Assembly: GCF_011683955.1 (NCBI RefSeq)
Contig: NZ_JAAQPI010000008.1
Location: forward strand, 186,001 to 250,000
Origin: Pseudomaricurvus alkylphenolicus
GTDB lineage: Bacteria > Pseudomonadota > Gammaproteobacteria > Pseudomonadales > Cellvibrionaceae
Length of the DNA stretch: 64,000 bases
Reading direction: 5' to 3'
The position numbers were made by a program, and so were the translations under genes. Below the pieces are notes generated by a model that saw only the letters and a list, made by a program, of their open reading frames with translations, was not told where the DNA came from and did not search any database. Positions 52,838 through 61,946 of this stretch are shown piece after piece (position 1 is the first letter of the stretch; each line of letters opens with the position of its first letter).

Positions 52838-53788
52838 ATGAACCCAAATTACCTCGAATTTGAACAGCCGATCGCCGACCTCGAAGCCAAGATTGAAGAG
52901 CTTCAGTTGGTGGGCACCGACAATGATCTGAATATCGCCGAGGAGATTGCCAAGCTTCGGGAAAAAAGTATTAAGCTGACTGAGAGCATTTATTCCTCCT
53001 TGAGTCCCTGGCAGGTGGTTCAGGTGGCGCGTCACCCTCAGCGTCCCTATTCTATGGATTACATCAAACGCATGTTTTCGGACTGGGATGAATTGCACGG
53101 CGATCGCCATTTTGGCGACGACAAAGCCATCGTAGGTGGAGTGGCTCGCCTGGATGGCAAGCCGGTCATGGTGATCGGCGAAGAGAAGGGTCGCAGTGTT
53201 CCGGAAAAGGTTGAGCGCAATTTCGGCATGCCCCGTCCCGAAGGCTATCGCAAGGCGTTGCGCCTGATGGAGATGGCAGAGCGCTTTAAAATGCCGGTAC
53301 TAACGCTGATCGACACTCCGGGGGCTTATCCTGGTATCGACAGTGAAGAGCGTGGTATCAGTGAGGCGATCGCTCAGAATCTGGCCGTGATGTCCCGCCT
53401 GAAAACCCCGATTATCTGCACAGTGATTGGCGAGGGTTCCTCCGGCGGCGCACTGGCGATTGGTGTCGGTGATCACCTCAATATGCTGCAATACTCCACC
53501 TACTTTGTGATTTCTCCGGAAGGCTGCGCCAATATTATCTGGAAAACGGTGGACAAAGCACCGCTTGCCGCAGAGGCAATGGGTGTCACCTCTGACAATC
53601 TGGAGCGTCTTGGCATTGTTGACGAAACCATTGCCGAGCCGCTGGGTGGTGCGCACCGCGATATCGATGCCATGGCGGACAAGCTCAAGGGCCGGTTGAT
53701 CGAGCAGGTTGACCGCCTTTGCGGTGAATCCATGGATGAATTGCTGGAGCGACGTTATCAGCGACTGATGAGCTACGGTAACGGCTAG
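52838..53788 (+). CDS. accA: Acetyl-CoA carboxylase carboxyltransferase subunit alpha
   Basis: 316 residues. Family start [23 protein letters not shown], and the carboxyltransferase core [21 protein letters not shown] and [15 protein letters not shown] (oxyanion-forming glycines). With AccD it transfers CO2 from carboxybiotin to acetyl-CoA. ATG at 52838 gives the correct N-terminus; the frame is open up to 52724 without homology. Convergent with the next gene, 5 bases apart. Confidence 0.97.
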   Translation: MNPNYLEFEQPIADLEAKIEELQLVGTDNDLNIAEEIAKLREKSIKLTESIYSSLSPWQVVQVARHPQRPYSMDYIKRMFSDWDELHGDRHFGDDKAIVGGVARLDGKPVMVIGEEKGRSVPEKVERNFGMPRPEGYRKALRLMEMAERFKMPVLTLIDTPGAYPGIDSEERGISEAIAQNLAVMSRLKTPIICTVIGEGSSGGALAIGVGDHLNMLQYSTYFVISPEGCANIIWKTVDKAPLAAEAMGVTSDNLERLGIVDETIAEPLGGAHRDIDAMADKLKGRLIEQVDRLCGESMDELLERRYQRLMSYGNG

Positions 53789-53793
53789 TATTG

Positions 53794-54237
53794 TTAATCC
53801 TTCATCACCTTATAATTGGTGATGGAGAGGTCGGCGGCGGAGACTTCACAGGTCACCTCCGCACTTTCTTCCGGGGCGCTGGCGCGGCTGGCAGTCTGGG
53901 TATTGATAAAAATGGTATAGCTGTCGGTCTCTGTATCGAAACGGCTTGCCACAGCATTAAATTCGTAGCTCATGCGCTTGCCTGTGTTGGCGGCGTTGAG
54001 CTTGTCTTCGCACAGGTACATCGCCTTGGCCATGGAGTGCAGTGCACGCTTCTTGGGCGGGGTGATTGCTCCAGGCGCTGGCTCTTCGATTTCGTTCTCT
54101 TGCGCCGCGGCGGCCTCTTTGGATTCAGTGGTTTTGTCGGAGTCGAAATATCCTGTGGCGAAAAGAGTACCGACAATAGACAGGTTGGTCAGCAGCAGCG
54201 CACCGCCGACGACTATCATGATTTCCTTGGGTTGCAT
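53794..54237 (-). CDS. Single-pass membrane protein of unknown function
   Basis: 147 residues, not recognised. One N-terminal membrane segment (IMIVVGGALLLTNLSIVGTLFATGY), an acidic Ala/Glu/Pro-rich linker, then a soluble region with one Cys pair candidate (LCED and TCEVS, about residues 76 and 130), so a periplasmic disulfide is possible. No motif suggests an enzyme. It is alone on its strand between accA and the next unknown gene. Confidence 0.6.
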   Translation of the reverse strand: MQPKEIMIVVGGALLLTNLSIVGTLFATGYFDSDKTTESKEAAAAQENEIEEPAPGAITPPKKRALHSMAKAMYLCEDKLNAANTGKRMSYEFNAVASRFDTETDSYTIFINTQTASRASAPEESAEVTCEVSAADLSITNYKVMKD

Positions 54238-54339
54238 TCAGTGAGACTCAGTAACCTTACCCTGTCAGGGCAATAGTCTAGTCGTTATTGTTCCTCACTT
54301 CATCCCGTTTCCTCCCGATTGTGATTTCTGGATTGTAGC

Positions 54340-54867
54340 TCAGGCGGTCAACAGGCGGTCATATTTGCGGCTGAGAATGTCGTAGAACTGCTCGCGAAGC
54401 TGAAAAATCTCTTGCTTTAGCTTAACGATGTCCTGCTCGCTGATGTCCTGTCGTCCGACGTAAACCTGTTTGCGAAACTGCGCGATTTTCGCGCCATACA
54501 GGCGCAGGGTTTTTTCCAGGGCTTTTTCCCCCAGCATCAGCAGCTTGGCTTCTGCTTCCGCCATTTTTCTGAACTCGGCCACCAGTTCCGTGTTGACCCG
54601 CACCAGTTCATCTTTACGGGCTTGGGGCCAGCGATTGCCGAAGCGGGTGGATTCAATCACCAGTGAAGAGTACTTGGCAAAAATATGATTAACGTTGCCA
54701 ACGTCACTCGACACGGCCTCCAGCATATCGATGCGTCGACCGGCTCGATCATGACTGGTGTTGTTGAGGCGGCGATTGTTTAACCACAGGCACAGGCCTG
54801 CGATTAGCGCGCCTAGCGCCACCTTGAGTGAAGTGTCGATTAATGGCCAGAAATCTGTCGCGGTCAT
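54340..54867 (-). CDS. Membrane-anchored coiled-coil protein of unknown function
   Basis: 175 residues, not recognised. One N-terminal membrane segment (LKVALGALIAGLCLWL, about 14-29), then mostly helix with heptad-like stretches (MLEAVSSDVGNVNHIF and ISEQDIVKLKQEIFQLREQFYDIL). A sensor or scaffold role is conceivable, but nothing supports one. Start at 54867 ATG, with TTG two codons upstream. Separated by about 180 bases from yciH. Confidence 0.6.
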   Translation of the reverse strand: MTATDFWPLIDTSLKVALGALIAGLCLWLNNRRLNNTSHDRAGRRIDMLEAVSSDVGNVNHIFAKYSSLVIESTRFGNRWPQARKDELVRVNTELVAEFRKMAEAEAKLLMLGEKALEKTLRLYGAKIAQFRKQVYVGRQDISEQDIVKLKQEIFQLREQFYDILSRKYDRLLTA

Positions 54868-54960
54868 ACTCAAATCGCTCTTGCAGTGCGCCCTCTGGCA
54901 GTCAAAACCTTGTCGGTTGGTTCTGGTCTGTCAGGAGCTGGGGCGTCAAAAACCTTGGGC

Positions 54961-54996
54961 TGCCAAAAAAATGACGGTAATCGGGATTTTTTGGCA
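54961..54996 (-). terminator. Perfect inverted repeat downstream of yciH
   Basis: TGCCAAAAAA (54961-54970) pairs perfectly with TTTTTTGGCA (54987-54996), with a 16-base loop. In the minus direction it follows the yciH stop (55049) by about 50 bases, so a terminator function is plausible although the stem is AT-rich. Confidence 0.5.
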
Positions 54997-55048
54997 AGTC
55001 ATTGGGTGTAGAGCAAATAACGCGCCAGCTGCGCTAGTGGCGGGATTT

Positions 55049-55372
55049 TCAACCGCCGGCGAGTTTGACCGTATAACCCAGTTTCTCCAACAGGGCTTTT
55101 AGCTTGTCGCGGTCGTCAGTCTGGATTTCAATGACACCTTCTTTGGCGGCGCCGCCCACTCCGCATTGCTGCTTCAGGGTCTTGGCCAGCTTCTTCAGCT
55201 CTGCGGCTTCCAAGCCCAGTCCGGTCACAAGGGTAACTCCTTTACCTTTGCGACCTTTGGTCTCTCGTTTGAGCCTGACGATGCCATCGCCGGGATCGAC
55301 AGTGGGCAGGGCAGGCTCTTCCTTGATTCGACCCTGGTCGGTGGAATAAACCAGTCGGGAATTCTTGCTCAC
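55049..55372 (-). CDS. yciH: SUI1/eIF1-type translation factor YciH
   Basis: 107 residues. The SUI1 domain is seen in VRLKRETKGRKGKGVTLVTGLGL and KQQCGVGGAAKEGVIEIQTDDRDKLKALLEKLGY. The bacterial protein monitors initiation fidelity, weakly by analogy with eIF1. No membrane or signal segments. Confidence 0.93.
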   Translation of the reverse strand: MSKNSRLVYSTDQGRIKEEPALPTVDPGDGIVRLKRETKGRKGKGVTLVTGLGLEAAELKKLAKTLKQQCGVGGAAKEGVIEIQTDDRDKLKALLEKLGYTVKLAGG

Positions 55373-55415
55373 AGCGGGACTCCTATCAGTTCAATAATTC
55401 AGGCCAATCAACGAA

Positions 55416-55766
55416 TCAGGCCTTCACCAGTTTTTGGGTGAAAAGGCCGGCGGCAATCACCACGACGCCAACACCAAAAAGGTGGCGGCTGTCGATAAAA
55501 TTGACTTCCCAGAGGTGGAACAGAGGGGCCAGAATAACGGCGACAAATATGCCAAGGGACACCGTCGTATCGGCTTTTTCGGGAAAAAGTACCGCCTGCT
55601 CGCAGTGGGGGCAGCCAAATGATTTGCGTTTGAGAAATGCCTGCAGGCGGCCGCTTCGGCGCAGAAGAGCTTTATCAATAGGCTCCTGACAATGAGGGCA
55701 GCGCAGGGGTTTAAGCAATAGGGCCACTAACAGCTCCAAAAGGGTTACCTGGATGGAATCGGGCAT
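55416..55766 (-). CDS. Small membrane protein with a zinc ribbon
   Basis: 116 residues. Two CPHC knuckles at C23-C26 and C52-C55 should bind one zinc, followed by two hydrophobic segments (LGIFVAVILAPLFHLW and GVGVVVIAAGLFTQ) and a basic C-terminus. It is not recognised as a known family. It is divergent from the Kv-like channel gene (gap 116 bases), whose product also ends in a zinc ribbon, so a shared role is worth asking. Probably membrane-embedded with the ribbon in the cytosol. Confidence 0.6.
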   Translation of the reverse strand: MPDSIQVTLLELLVALLLKPLRCPHCQEPIDKALLRRSGRLQAFLKRKSFGCPHCEQAVLFPEKADTTVSLGIFVAVILAPLFHLWEVNFIDSRHLFGVGVVVIAAGLFTQKLVKA

Positions 55767-55882
55767 TTTAGCGTAAGGTGGGTACAGACCGCCATTGCGG
55801 AGCGGGGTCTGATTGCGGTGGTGCTTTAATCGGGGCTCTGGTTAAATGGCGGTCACTCGACCCTACCACGGGATACATTCTT

Positions 55883-56695
55883 ATGGCGCAGTCTCCACTG
55901 CAAATCAAACTGCACAGTGTCATTTTCGGGACCGGGACCAAGGCGGGTAAGCGATTCGATGTCGCTCTGATTTACGCCATTGTACTCAGTGTACTGGCGA
56001 TGATGCTCGAGTCCATAGGAGCCATTGAGCGCGCTTACGGTCCCTGGCTATACGGGGTGGAATGGGCTTTTACCGCCATCTTCACGGTGGAATATCTGCT
56101 TCGAATTTATTGCTCGCCCAATCCCTGGCGTTACATCCGCAGCTTCTACGGTCTTGTCGACCTGCTGGCTATACTGCCGTCGTATCTGGGGCTGTTTGTG
56201 GCCGATATGAATTACCTCCTGATGATTCGCTTGTTGCGGGTGCTGAGAATTTTCAGGGTTCTGAAGTTGGTGCGCTACCTGTCAGAGGCCAATATTCTGA
56301 TGCGTGCCATGATGATGTCGCGGCGCAAAATTCTGGTGTTTTTTTCTTCCGTGCTGGTGCTCGCCACCATCTTTGGTTCGCTCATGTTTGTGGTAGAGGG
56401 GCCGGAGCACGGTTTTACGAGCATTCCCAAGAGCATTTACTGGACGATTGTTACCATCACCACAGTGGGGTATGGAGACATCACACCTCAGACCAGCCTG
56501 GGGCAATTGATAGCGGCGGCGGCGATGTTGACCGGTTACTCCATTATTGCGGTGCCCACGGGTATATTGACGGCGGAACTGACAACGGAAATGCAGCGTG
56601 AGCGCAGTTTACGACGTTGCTCCGAATGCAGCAGTGCCGGTCACGACAGTGATGCGTTATATTGCAAACAGTGCGGTTCGACGCTGACGGATTGA
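55883..56695 (+). CDS. Kv-like voltage-gated potassium channel with C-terminal zinc ribbon
   Basis: 270 residues: S1-S4 segments with an S4 of arginines every third residue (RLLRVLRIFRVLKLVR), a pore segment with selectivity filter TTVGYGD (near 195), and S6. Residues 235 to 270 end in a zinc ribbon with CSEC and YCKQC. Bacterial Kv-type channel proteins are mostly K+ selective; the zinc tail is unusual. ATG at 55883 is chosen as start of the conserved MAQSPLQIKLHSVIFG; GGA lies nearby. Confidence 0.87.
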   Translation: MAQSPLQIKLHSVIFGTGTKAGKRFDVALIYAIVLSVLAMMLESIGAIERAYGPWLYGVEWAFTAIFTVEYLLRIYCSPNPWRYIRSFYGLVDLLAILPSYLGLFVADMNYLLMIRLLRVLRIFRVLKLVRYLSEANILMRAMMMSRRKILVFFSSVLVLATIFGSLMFVVEGPEHGFTSIPKSIYWTIVTITTVGYGDITPQTSLGQLIAAAAMLTGYSIIAVPTGILTAELTTEMQRERSLRRCSECSSAGHDSDALYCKQCGSTLTD

Positions 56696-56699
56696 CGCA

Positions 56700-57632
56700 C
56701 TACATGGGTCCCGGGATGATCAGGGCGGGAGCCGCCTTATTGCCGCTCAGCACTTCCTCTTCAATCCGGGCGGTGGCGGCCACCATCGCCAAAGGCAGTT
56801 TGGCGGCGATGGCCGGGGGAATTTCCAGACCTTCGGTTTCAAAGTCGTCCAGTTCTGATTCATCGTTGTCAGCACTATCCGCCTGTGAATGCTCGTCCAG
56901 ATTCCTGCGCCACTTGATCAATGAAATACAGCCTTCGCTGTCTTCAGCGAGCGCCGTGCAGGATTCTACCCAGTCACCGGTATTGTAGTAGTCAATTTTA
57001 CCGATTTTCTTCTTGGCGGGTTTGTGAATATGGCCACAGATGACACCGTCAAAGCCTTGTTTTTCGGCGGCGCGGGCCACGCCCTGTTCGTAGTCGTTGA
57101 TGTAAATCCGGGCGCGGCGGATGTGCTGTTTCAGGTAGCCGGCAAGAGACCAATAACCGTAGCCGTAACGGGCGCGAAAGTGATTGAGGTTGCGATTCAG
57201 AAACATCAATAAATCGTTGCCCTTGTCGCCCAAAAACTTCAGTAACTGGTGGCAGCGGGCGACACCGTCGAACTGGTCGCCGTGAATGATCAGCAGGCGT
57301 CGATTGTCGGCGGTGACATGAATGCTGCGGTTGAGCAGAGTGATATTATCGAGGCGGTTATTGGCAAAACGACGCAGAAATTCGTCGTGGTTACCGGTGA
57401 TGTAATTGATATTAACGCCTTGTTTGGACAGCTTCAGCAGTCGGCGGATGACCTGGGTAAACTCTTTTTTCCAATAGACACCCGATTGCATCTTCCAGCC
57501 ATCGATAATGTCACCCACCAGGTAAATGGTGTCCGCCTTGTTGTGTTTAAGAAAGTCGTTGAGCAACTCCGCCTTACAGTCTTTGGTGCCCAGGTGAACG
57601 TCTGAGATCCAGAGAGTGCGATGCTGTTTCAT
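56700..57632 (-). CDS. UDP-2,3-diacylglucosamine diphosphatase-like metallophosphoesterase
   Basis: 310 residues. Calcineurin-like metal motifs: ISDVHLGT (Asp, His), VGDIIDGWK, TGNHDEFLR, IHGDQFD and CGHIHKPA. Resembles LpxH-type hydrolases that make lipid X in lipid A biosynthesis, but these proteins also include relatives with other substrates. A 60-residue acidic C-terminal extension is added. ATG at 57632 has AGGAATC upstream. Convergent with the Kv channel gene, 4 bases apart. Confidence 0.8.
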   Translation of the reverse strand: MKQHRTLWISDVHLGTKDCKAELLNDFLKHNKADTIYLVGDIIDGWKMQSGVYWKKEFTQVIRRLLKLSKQGVNINYITGNHDEFLRRFANNRLDNITLLNRSIHVTADNRRLLIIHGDQFDGVARCHQLLKFLGDKGNDLLMFLNRNLNHFRARYGYGYWSLAGYLKQHIRRARIYINDYEQGVARAAEKQGFDGVICGHIHKPAKKKIGKIDYYNTGDWVESCTALAEDSEGCISLIKWRRNLDEHSQADSADNDESELDDFETEGLEIPPAIAAKLPLAMVAATARIEEEVLSGNKAAPALIIPGPM

Positions 57633-57798
57633 GAGATTCCTGCCCTTTGCAACACTTCCACACAGGTTGCAATAGGGCGATGACAGAGGTGTGACCACAC
57701 TGTGACGGGCCAATGAAAACTGTATGTCGAATTAGTGACAGTCAGGATCACGGATGGGGTATGATGGCGCCTGTGTGAATCCCCAGGTGTATAGGGTA

Positions 57799-58968
57799 AT
57801 GACTGAACCAAACAGAGGTAAAGACGGGATACAGGGCGAGGTGAGCCCCGGGTTTGAGCCGGTGGCGACAGCGTTTGCAGATCTTTTCGAAAGCTATGGA
57901 GAAATCGGCGCAGGCGTGTCGGTGTACATCGGTGGCGAACAGCGGGTGAAGCTGTGGGGCGGCAGTCGGGATAAAGCCGAGCAGCTGCCCTGGGAATCCT
58001 CGACGCGTTCAAATGTGTTTTCGGCCAACAAGGCAATGGTGGCGGTCGCCGTTCTGCAGTTGGCACAAGAGGGGCACCTGGATCTGGATCAGTCGGTTGC
58101 TTCCCTGTGGCCGGCATTCGGTCAGGGAGGCAAGAATTACATCACCGTTCGCCAGGTTTTGTGCCATAGATCCGGTGTCAACGCGTTCCGGGACAGAATT
58201 GATGACAAGGCCATCTATCACTGGCCTACGGTTACAGAACTTATCGCTCAGGAGGAGCCCTGGTGGGAACCGGGCAGTGCTCAGGGTTATTCCCCAATGC
58301 TCTATGGTTGGCTGTTGGGGGAATTGGTGTGCCGGGTCAGTGGTGTGGATAGTTTTGATCACTATATCCAGGAGCGTATCGCCGGCCCGCTCGATCTGGA
58401 CTGGGATTTTGGTTTAGATGACGATGAATTTCATCGAATTGCCGATGTGGCGCCGCTCAAACACCAGCAAAATGTGCCGGATGGCGGCCTCGTCACTTTA
58501 ATGCGTGCTGACCCGCGAGGGGTGGTGAACCGGGCATTTTCCAACCCGCCCACCTTGCTGACGGGAACCAACAAACCGGCCTGGCGTCAGGCCCAGATTC
58601 CAGCGGCAAATGGCCATGCCAGTGCTGAGGCGTTGGCCCGGTTTTACAGTGCGCTCACGGATCCCAATGATGAGCGCCTGCTTAAAACACCCCGCAAACC
58701 CTGGTGCTGGGAAGAGCAAACCCGCGGTCAGGACAGGGTACTCAATCACTTTCTCAGTTTCAGTCTGGGCTTTATGCGCCTGCCGCCAACAGGCATTGAG
58801 GCGCCCAGAGCGTTTTGCCATCCCGGCGCAGGAGGCAGCTTGGGGTACGGCGATATGGATGCAGGGTTGGGCTTTGGGTTCGTCTCGCGAGCCATGGGGC
58901 AGGCCATATTGATGGACGAACGGGCCGAACATTTGCTGGCGGCGGTATACCGTGTTTTAAGAGCATAG
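57799..58968 (+). CDS. Serine hydrolase, beta-lactamase/esterase family
   Basis: 389 residues. SANK (S-x-x-K; near residue 75) and YSP motif (near 165) in GYSPMLYGWLLGELV place it in the class C beta-lactamase/EstB-type esterase group. No signal peptide, so cytosolic, which speaks for an esterase rather than an antibiotic resistance enzyme. ATG at 57799 has AGGTG about nine bases upstream. The substrate is unknown. slyX follows 19 bases later. Confidence 0.85.
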   Translation: MTEPNRGKDGIQGEVSPGFEPVATAFADLFESYGEIGAGVSVYIGGEQRVKLWGGSRDKAEQLPWESSTRSNVFSANKAMVAVAVLQLAQEGHLDLDQSVASLWPAFGQGGKNYITVRQVLCHRSGVNAFRDRIDDKAIYHWPTVTELIAQEEPWWEPGSAQGYSPMLYGWLLGELVCRVSGVDSFDHYIQERIAGPLDLDWDFGLDDDEFHRIADVAPLKHQQNVPDGGLVTLMRADPRGVVNRAFSNPPTLLTGTNKPAWRQAQIPAANGHASAEALARFYSALTDPNDERLLKTPRKPWCWEEQTRGQDRVLNHFLSFSLGFMRLPPTGIEAPRAFCHPGAGGSLGYGDMDAGLGFGFVSRAMGQAILMDERAEHLLAAVYRVLRA

Positions 58969-58987
58969 AGCTGAGAGAGAGCGAACG

Positions 58988-59227
58988 ATGAGTGGTACGG
59001 AATCTGAGCAGATTGCTCACTTGCAACAACAAATAGAAGAGCTGCAAACCCGGATCCTGTTTCAGGAGGATACGTTGCAGGAACTAAACGACGTTATAGC
59101 CGCTCAGGACGAGCGCCAGACTCAGCAGCAGCGTCAGCTGCTGGCGTTGGCAGACAAGTTGAAATCCCTGGAAGGCAAAATTGATATTCCCGGAGCGCCA
59201 ATCGACGAGCGCCCCCCTCACTATTGA
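58988..59227 (+). CDS. slyX: SlyX family protein
   Basis: 79 residues, almost entirely coiled coil (IAHLQQQIEELQTRILFQEDTLQELNDVI), ending PPHY, as SlyX proteins do. Function unknown. Downstream of the serine hydrolase and possibly cotranscribed. Confidence 0.9.
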   Translation: MSGTESEQIAHLQQQIEELQTRILFQEDTLQELNDVIAAQDERQTQQQRQLLALADKLKSLEGKIDIPGAPIDERPPHY

Positions 59228-59280
59228 TGTGACAGAGTTCGTGGTTTGGGTAAAAACCCTTTGAATTCAGGAGGGTAGAA

Positions 59281-59331
59281 TAATCTCTTGAGATTAAATC
59301 TGGCCACATTCAAACGGAATTTCGCTATACT
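59281..59331 (+). promoter_or_regulatory. Palindrome and -10 element before the PAS-GGDEF-EAL gene
   Basis: TAATCTC-TT-GAGATTA (59281-59296) is a 7-bp-armed palindrome, upstream of a -10 candidate TATACT (59326-59331) with only a weak -35. It may be an operator. Confidence 0.35.
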
Positions 59332-59384
59332 GACTCTATCCGGGTGGATCCAGGGTCGGCCTGGCTCAAGGATAGAAATTACCG

Positions 59385-61931
59385 ATGGTGTGGAGTCCAC
59401 ATTTTATCATGTCCGATCAATCCAAATTTCAACCCTCTGAGGCGCTGCCCGATGCGCAAGTGATACCGGATATTTCGGATGAGCAATATCAAACACTCTT
59501 CCAGTTGCCTATGCCCTGCTGGTGTTGGCACGTCAGTGAAGGGCGCATTGAAGTTAATGGCGCCTTCCAAAACGCTTTTTCCTGTAATCCCGATCGGCTT
59601 GACCAATTATTAAATATCTTCTGCGAAAAAAGTCGGGAGGGGTTTCTCGAAACTTCGGCCACTGCGCTGCGAACGGCACGGGGATTCAGTTTGCAGGTGA
59701 GCCTGAACAACCCATCCACCAACAGCGGATTGAACACGGATCGATTCTTGTGGGCTGCTCCAATACAGAACGAAACCGGCAAGACGCGCATGCTTGGTAT
59801 GCTGTTCAGCAAGGCCAGCCACGATGTGACCGATAATTCGCGATTCCCGCTCCAAAGCGAATACTTGCTCGACTCCATCAAGGCCGCCATTCTTTACTTC
59901 GATCATCATGGCCGTATCAGGCACGGTAACCAGAAGGCTTTTGACTGGCTCCCTCGGGCAACAGCATTGGGCTCACTGTTCTCCGATGTCGCATTGGGCT
60001 GGCACAATGCTATTGGTTGCCAGCAGGAGTTGGAGCAGGTCATGGCGACGGGTGTGCCGATACTCGACCGCCTTGAAAATCGCACCGAAGACGGGCAGCA
60101 GTTCTGGTACCGGGTGGATAAGCTTCCTACTTTCGATGACGCCGGTGTGGTTCATGGTGCGCTGCTGGTGATGAATGATGTCACCGATCTTGTCTTAAAG
60201 GAGCAGGCGCTAAAGGAAAGCGAAGCGCGCTATAAGGCCTTTATTGCCAACAGTTCAGAAGCCATGTATCGCTTTGATTTGGAACCACCGGTGGATGTTC
60301 ACCAGATAGCTACGGTTCAGATCCAACAGATGTCAGAGCGTGCCAGGTTGGCTGAATGCAATCACGTGTTGGCGAAATTTTTTGGGGCGGTACCCGATAA
60401 CATGCTGGGGGTTAGATTGGCAGCCTTGTTGGGCAAGCACCGACACAATGTACTGCCGGGTTTTGTCGATGGTGGCTACCGCCTGGTGGATCAGGATTTC
60501 AGCTACATTAATAACGATGGCGACAAATTGTCTTTTCAGGTGTCGGCCATTGGTATCATCGAAAACGGATACCTGCAGCGGGTTTGGGGTACGGCCAGAG
60601 ACGTCACTGAGCGTCAGCGCTACCTGGACAGACTCGAATATCAGGCAACCCACGATTCGCTGACGCTGTTGCCCAATCGTAATCACTTGTACCAGGAACT
60701 GGAAACGTTGTTGCGGCAGCGCGCGGAAACCCAGCAGCTGGCGCTTATGTTGCTGGACCTTGATCGTTTTAAAGAAATCAATGATACCTTGGGTCACCAC
60801 GTCGGGGACAAGTTGCTCAAGCAGATTGGCCCGCGGTTGGAGATGGAGCTCTCCGAGTTGCCCGCCATGGTCGCCCGCCTGGGCGGCGATGAGTTTGCGA
60901 TTCTGTTGCCTCGAATCCGCAACAACCAGCAGGCAGTTGTCATTGGGCACCGTGTACTCGATGCAATCCGACAGCCATTTGAAGTCGAAGGATTGCACAC
61001 TGAGATCAGCGTCAGCGTTGGGATTGCAATTTGCCCGGATCAGGCGGATGACGTCAGCACATTGATGCGATATGCCGACGTTGCCATGTACCATGCCAAA
61101 TCAGAGCGCAAGGGCGTATCCGTTTATCAGGTAGAACACGATACCTACACCCCCAAGCGCCTGGCCTTGATGAGTGACCTTGGCCGTGCTATTCGGGAAG
61201 ATCAGCTGCAGCTGTATTTTCAGCCCAAAGTGGATCTTGCCCAGTCTCGGGTATTTGGATTTGAAGCCCTGTTGCGCTGGCAGCATCCAGTACTGGGTTT
61301 TGTGCCTCCCGGGGAGTTTATTCCGCTGGTGGAAATGACCGATCTGGTTAATCCCATGACCTTATGGGTGCTTGAGAATGCGATTGCCCAGGCCAAGCAA
61401 TGGCAGCAACAGGGATACCGGTTCTCGGTGGCGGCAAACCTATCCGCTCAGAACCTGTTGGGTGATGCGCTGGTTGACAAGCTCGAAGAGCTGTTGAGCC
61501 AATACCAATTACCGGCCGAGCTGCTCGAGTTGGAAATCACGGAAAGTACGATTATGGCTGACCCCGATCGGGCACTCAGGGTGTTAAAAGCCATTGATGG
61601 GTTGGGCGTCACGCTGGCGATTGATGATTTCGGTACCGGCTATTCCTCGCTGGCCTACCTCAAGCGTTTGCCAGTACGCCTGTTGAAGATAGATGGCTCT
61701 TTTGTAACCGGCATGCTTGGGGATGACCAGGACCAGATAATTGTGCACTCGACCATCAATCTGGCCCATAACCTGGGACTCAAGGTGGTCGCCGAGGGCG
61801 TCGAGGATGAAAAAGTCCTGTGCAAGCTGCAGGAGCTCGGCTGTGACCAGGTGCAGGGGTATCACATCGCACGCCCGCAGCCAGCACCGGCGCTGGAGCA
61901 GTGGCTGCGTCACGCCCAGTGGGATTCTTAA
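59385..61931 (+). CDS. PAS-PAS-PAS-GGDEF-EAL c-di-GMP regulator
   Basis: 848 residues without membrane segments. Three PAS-like regions (about 25-130, 160-280, 280-410) precede a GGDEF domain (GGDEF at 500-504) and an EAL domain (EALLRW from residue 627; IDDFGTGYSSLAYLKRLP near 746). Both catalytic signatures are intact, so either synthesis or hydrolysis of c-di-GMP is possible; the RxxD inhibition site five residues before GGDEF is absent. ATG at 59385 follows AAGGA by 11 bases; 59409 is an alternative. Convergent with bepA, 15 bases apart. Confidence 0.88.
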   Translation: MVWSPHFIMSDQSKFQPSEALPDAQVIPDISDEQYQTLFQLPMPCWCWHVSEGRIEVNGAFQNAFSCNPDRLDQLLNIFCEKSREGFLETSATALRTARGFSLQVSLNNPSTNSGLNTDRFLWAAPIQNETGKTRMLGMLFSKASHDVTDNSRFPLQSEYLLDSIKAAILYFDHHGRIRHGNQKAFDWLPRATALGSLFSDVALGWHNAIGCQQELEQVMATGVPILDRLENRTEDGQQFWYRVDKLPTFDDAGVVHGALLVMNDVTDLVLKEQALKESEARYKAFIANSSEAMYRFDLEPPVDVHQIATVQIQQMSERARLAECNHVLAKFFGAVPDNMLGVRLAALLGKHRHNVLPGFVDGGYRLVDQDFSYINNDGDKLSFQVSAIGIIENGYLQRVWGTARDVTERQRYLDRLEYQATHDSLTLLPNRNHLYQELETLLRQRAETQQLALMLLDLDRFKEINDTLGHHVGDKLLKQIGPRLEMELSELPAMVARLGGDEFAILLPRIRNNQQAVVIGHRVLDAIRQPFEVEGLHTEISVSVGIAICPDQADDVSTLMRYADVAMYHAKSERKGVSVYQVEHDTYTPKRLALMSDLGRAIREDQLQLYFQPKVDLAQSRVFGFEALLRWQHPVLGFVPPGEFIPLVEMTDLVNPMTLWVLENAIAQAKQWQQQGYRFSVAANLSAQNLLGDALVDKLEELLSQYQLPAELLELEITESTIMADPDRALRVLKAIDGLGVTLAIDDFGTGYSSLAYLKRLPVRLLKIDGSFVTGMLGDDQDQIIVHSTINLAHNLGLKVVAEGVEDEKVLCKLQELGCDQVQGYHIARPQPAPALEQWLRHAQWDS

Positions 61932-61946
61932 TCAGTGTTCTGAGTA

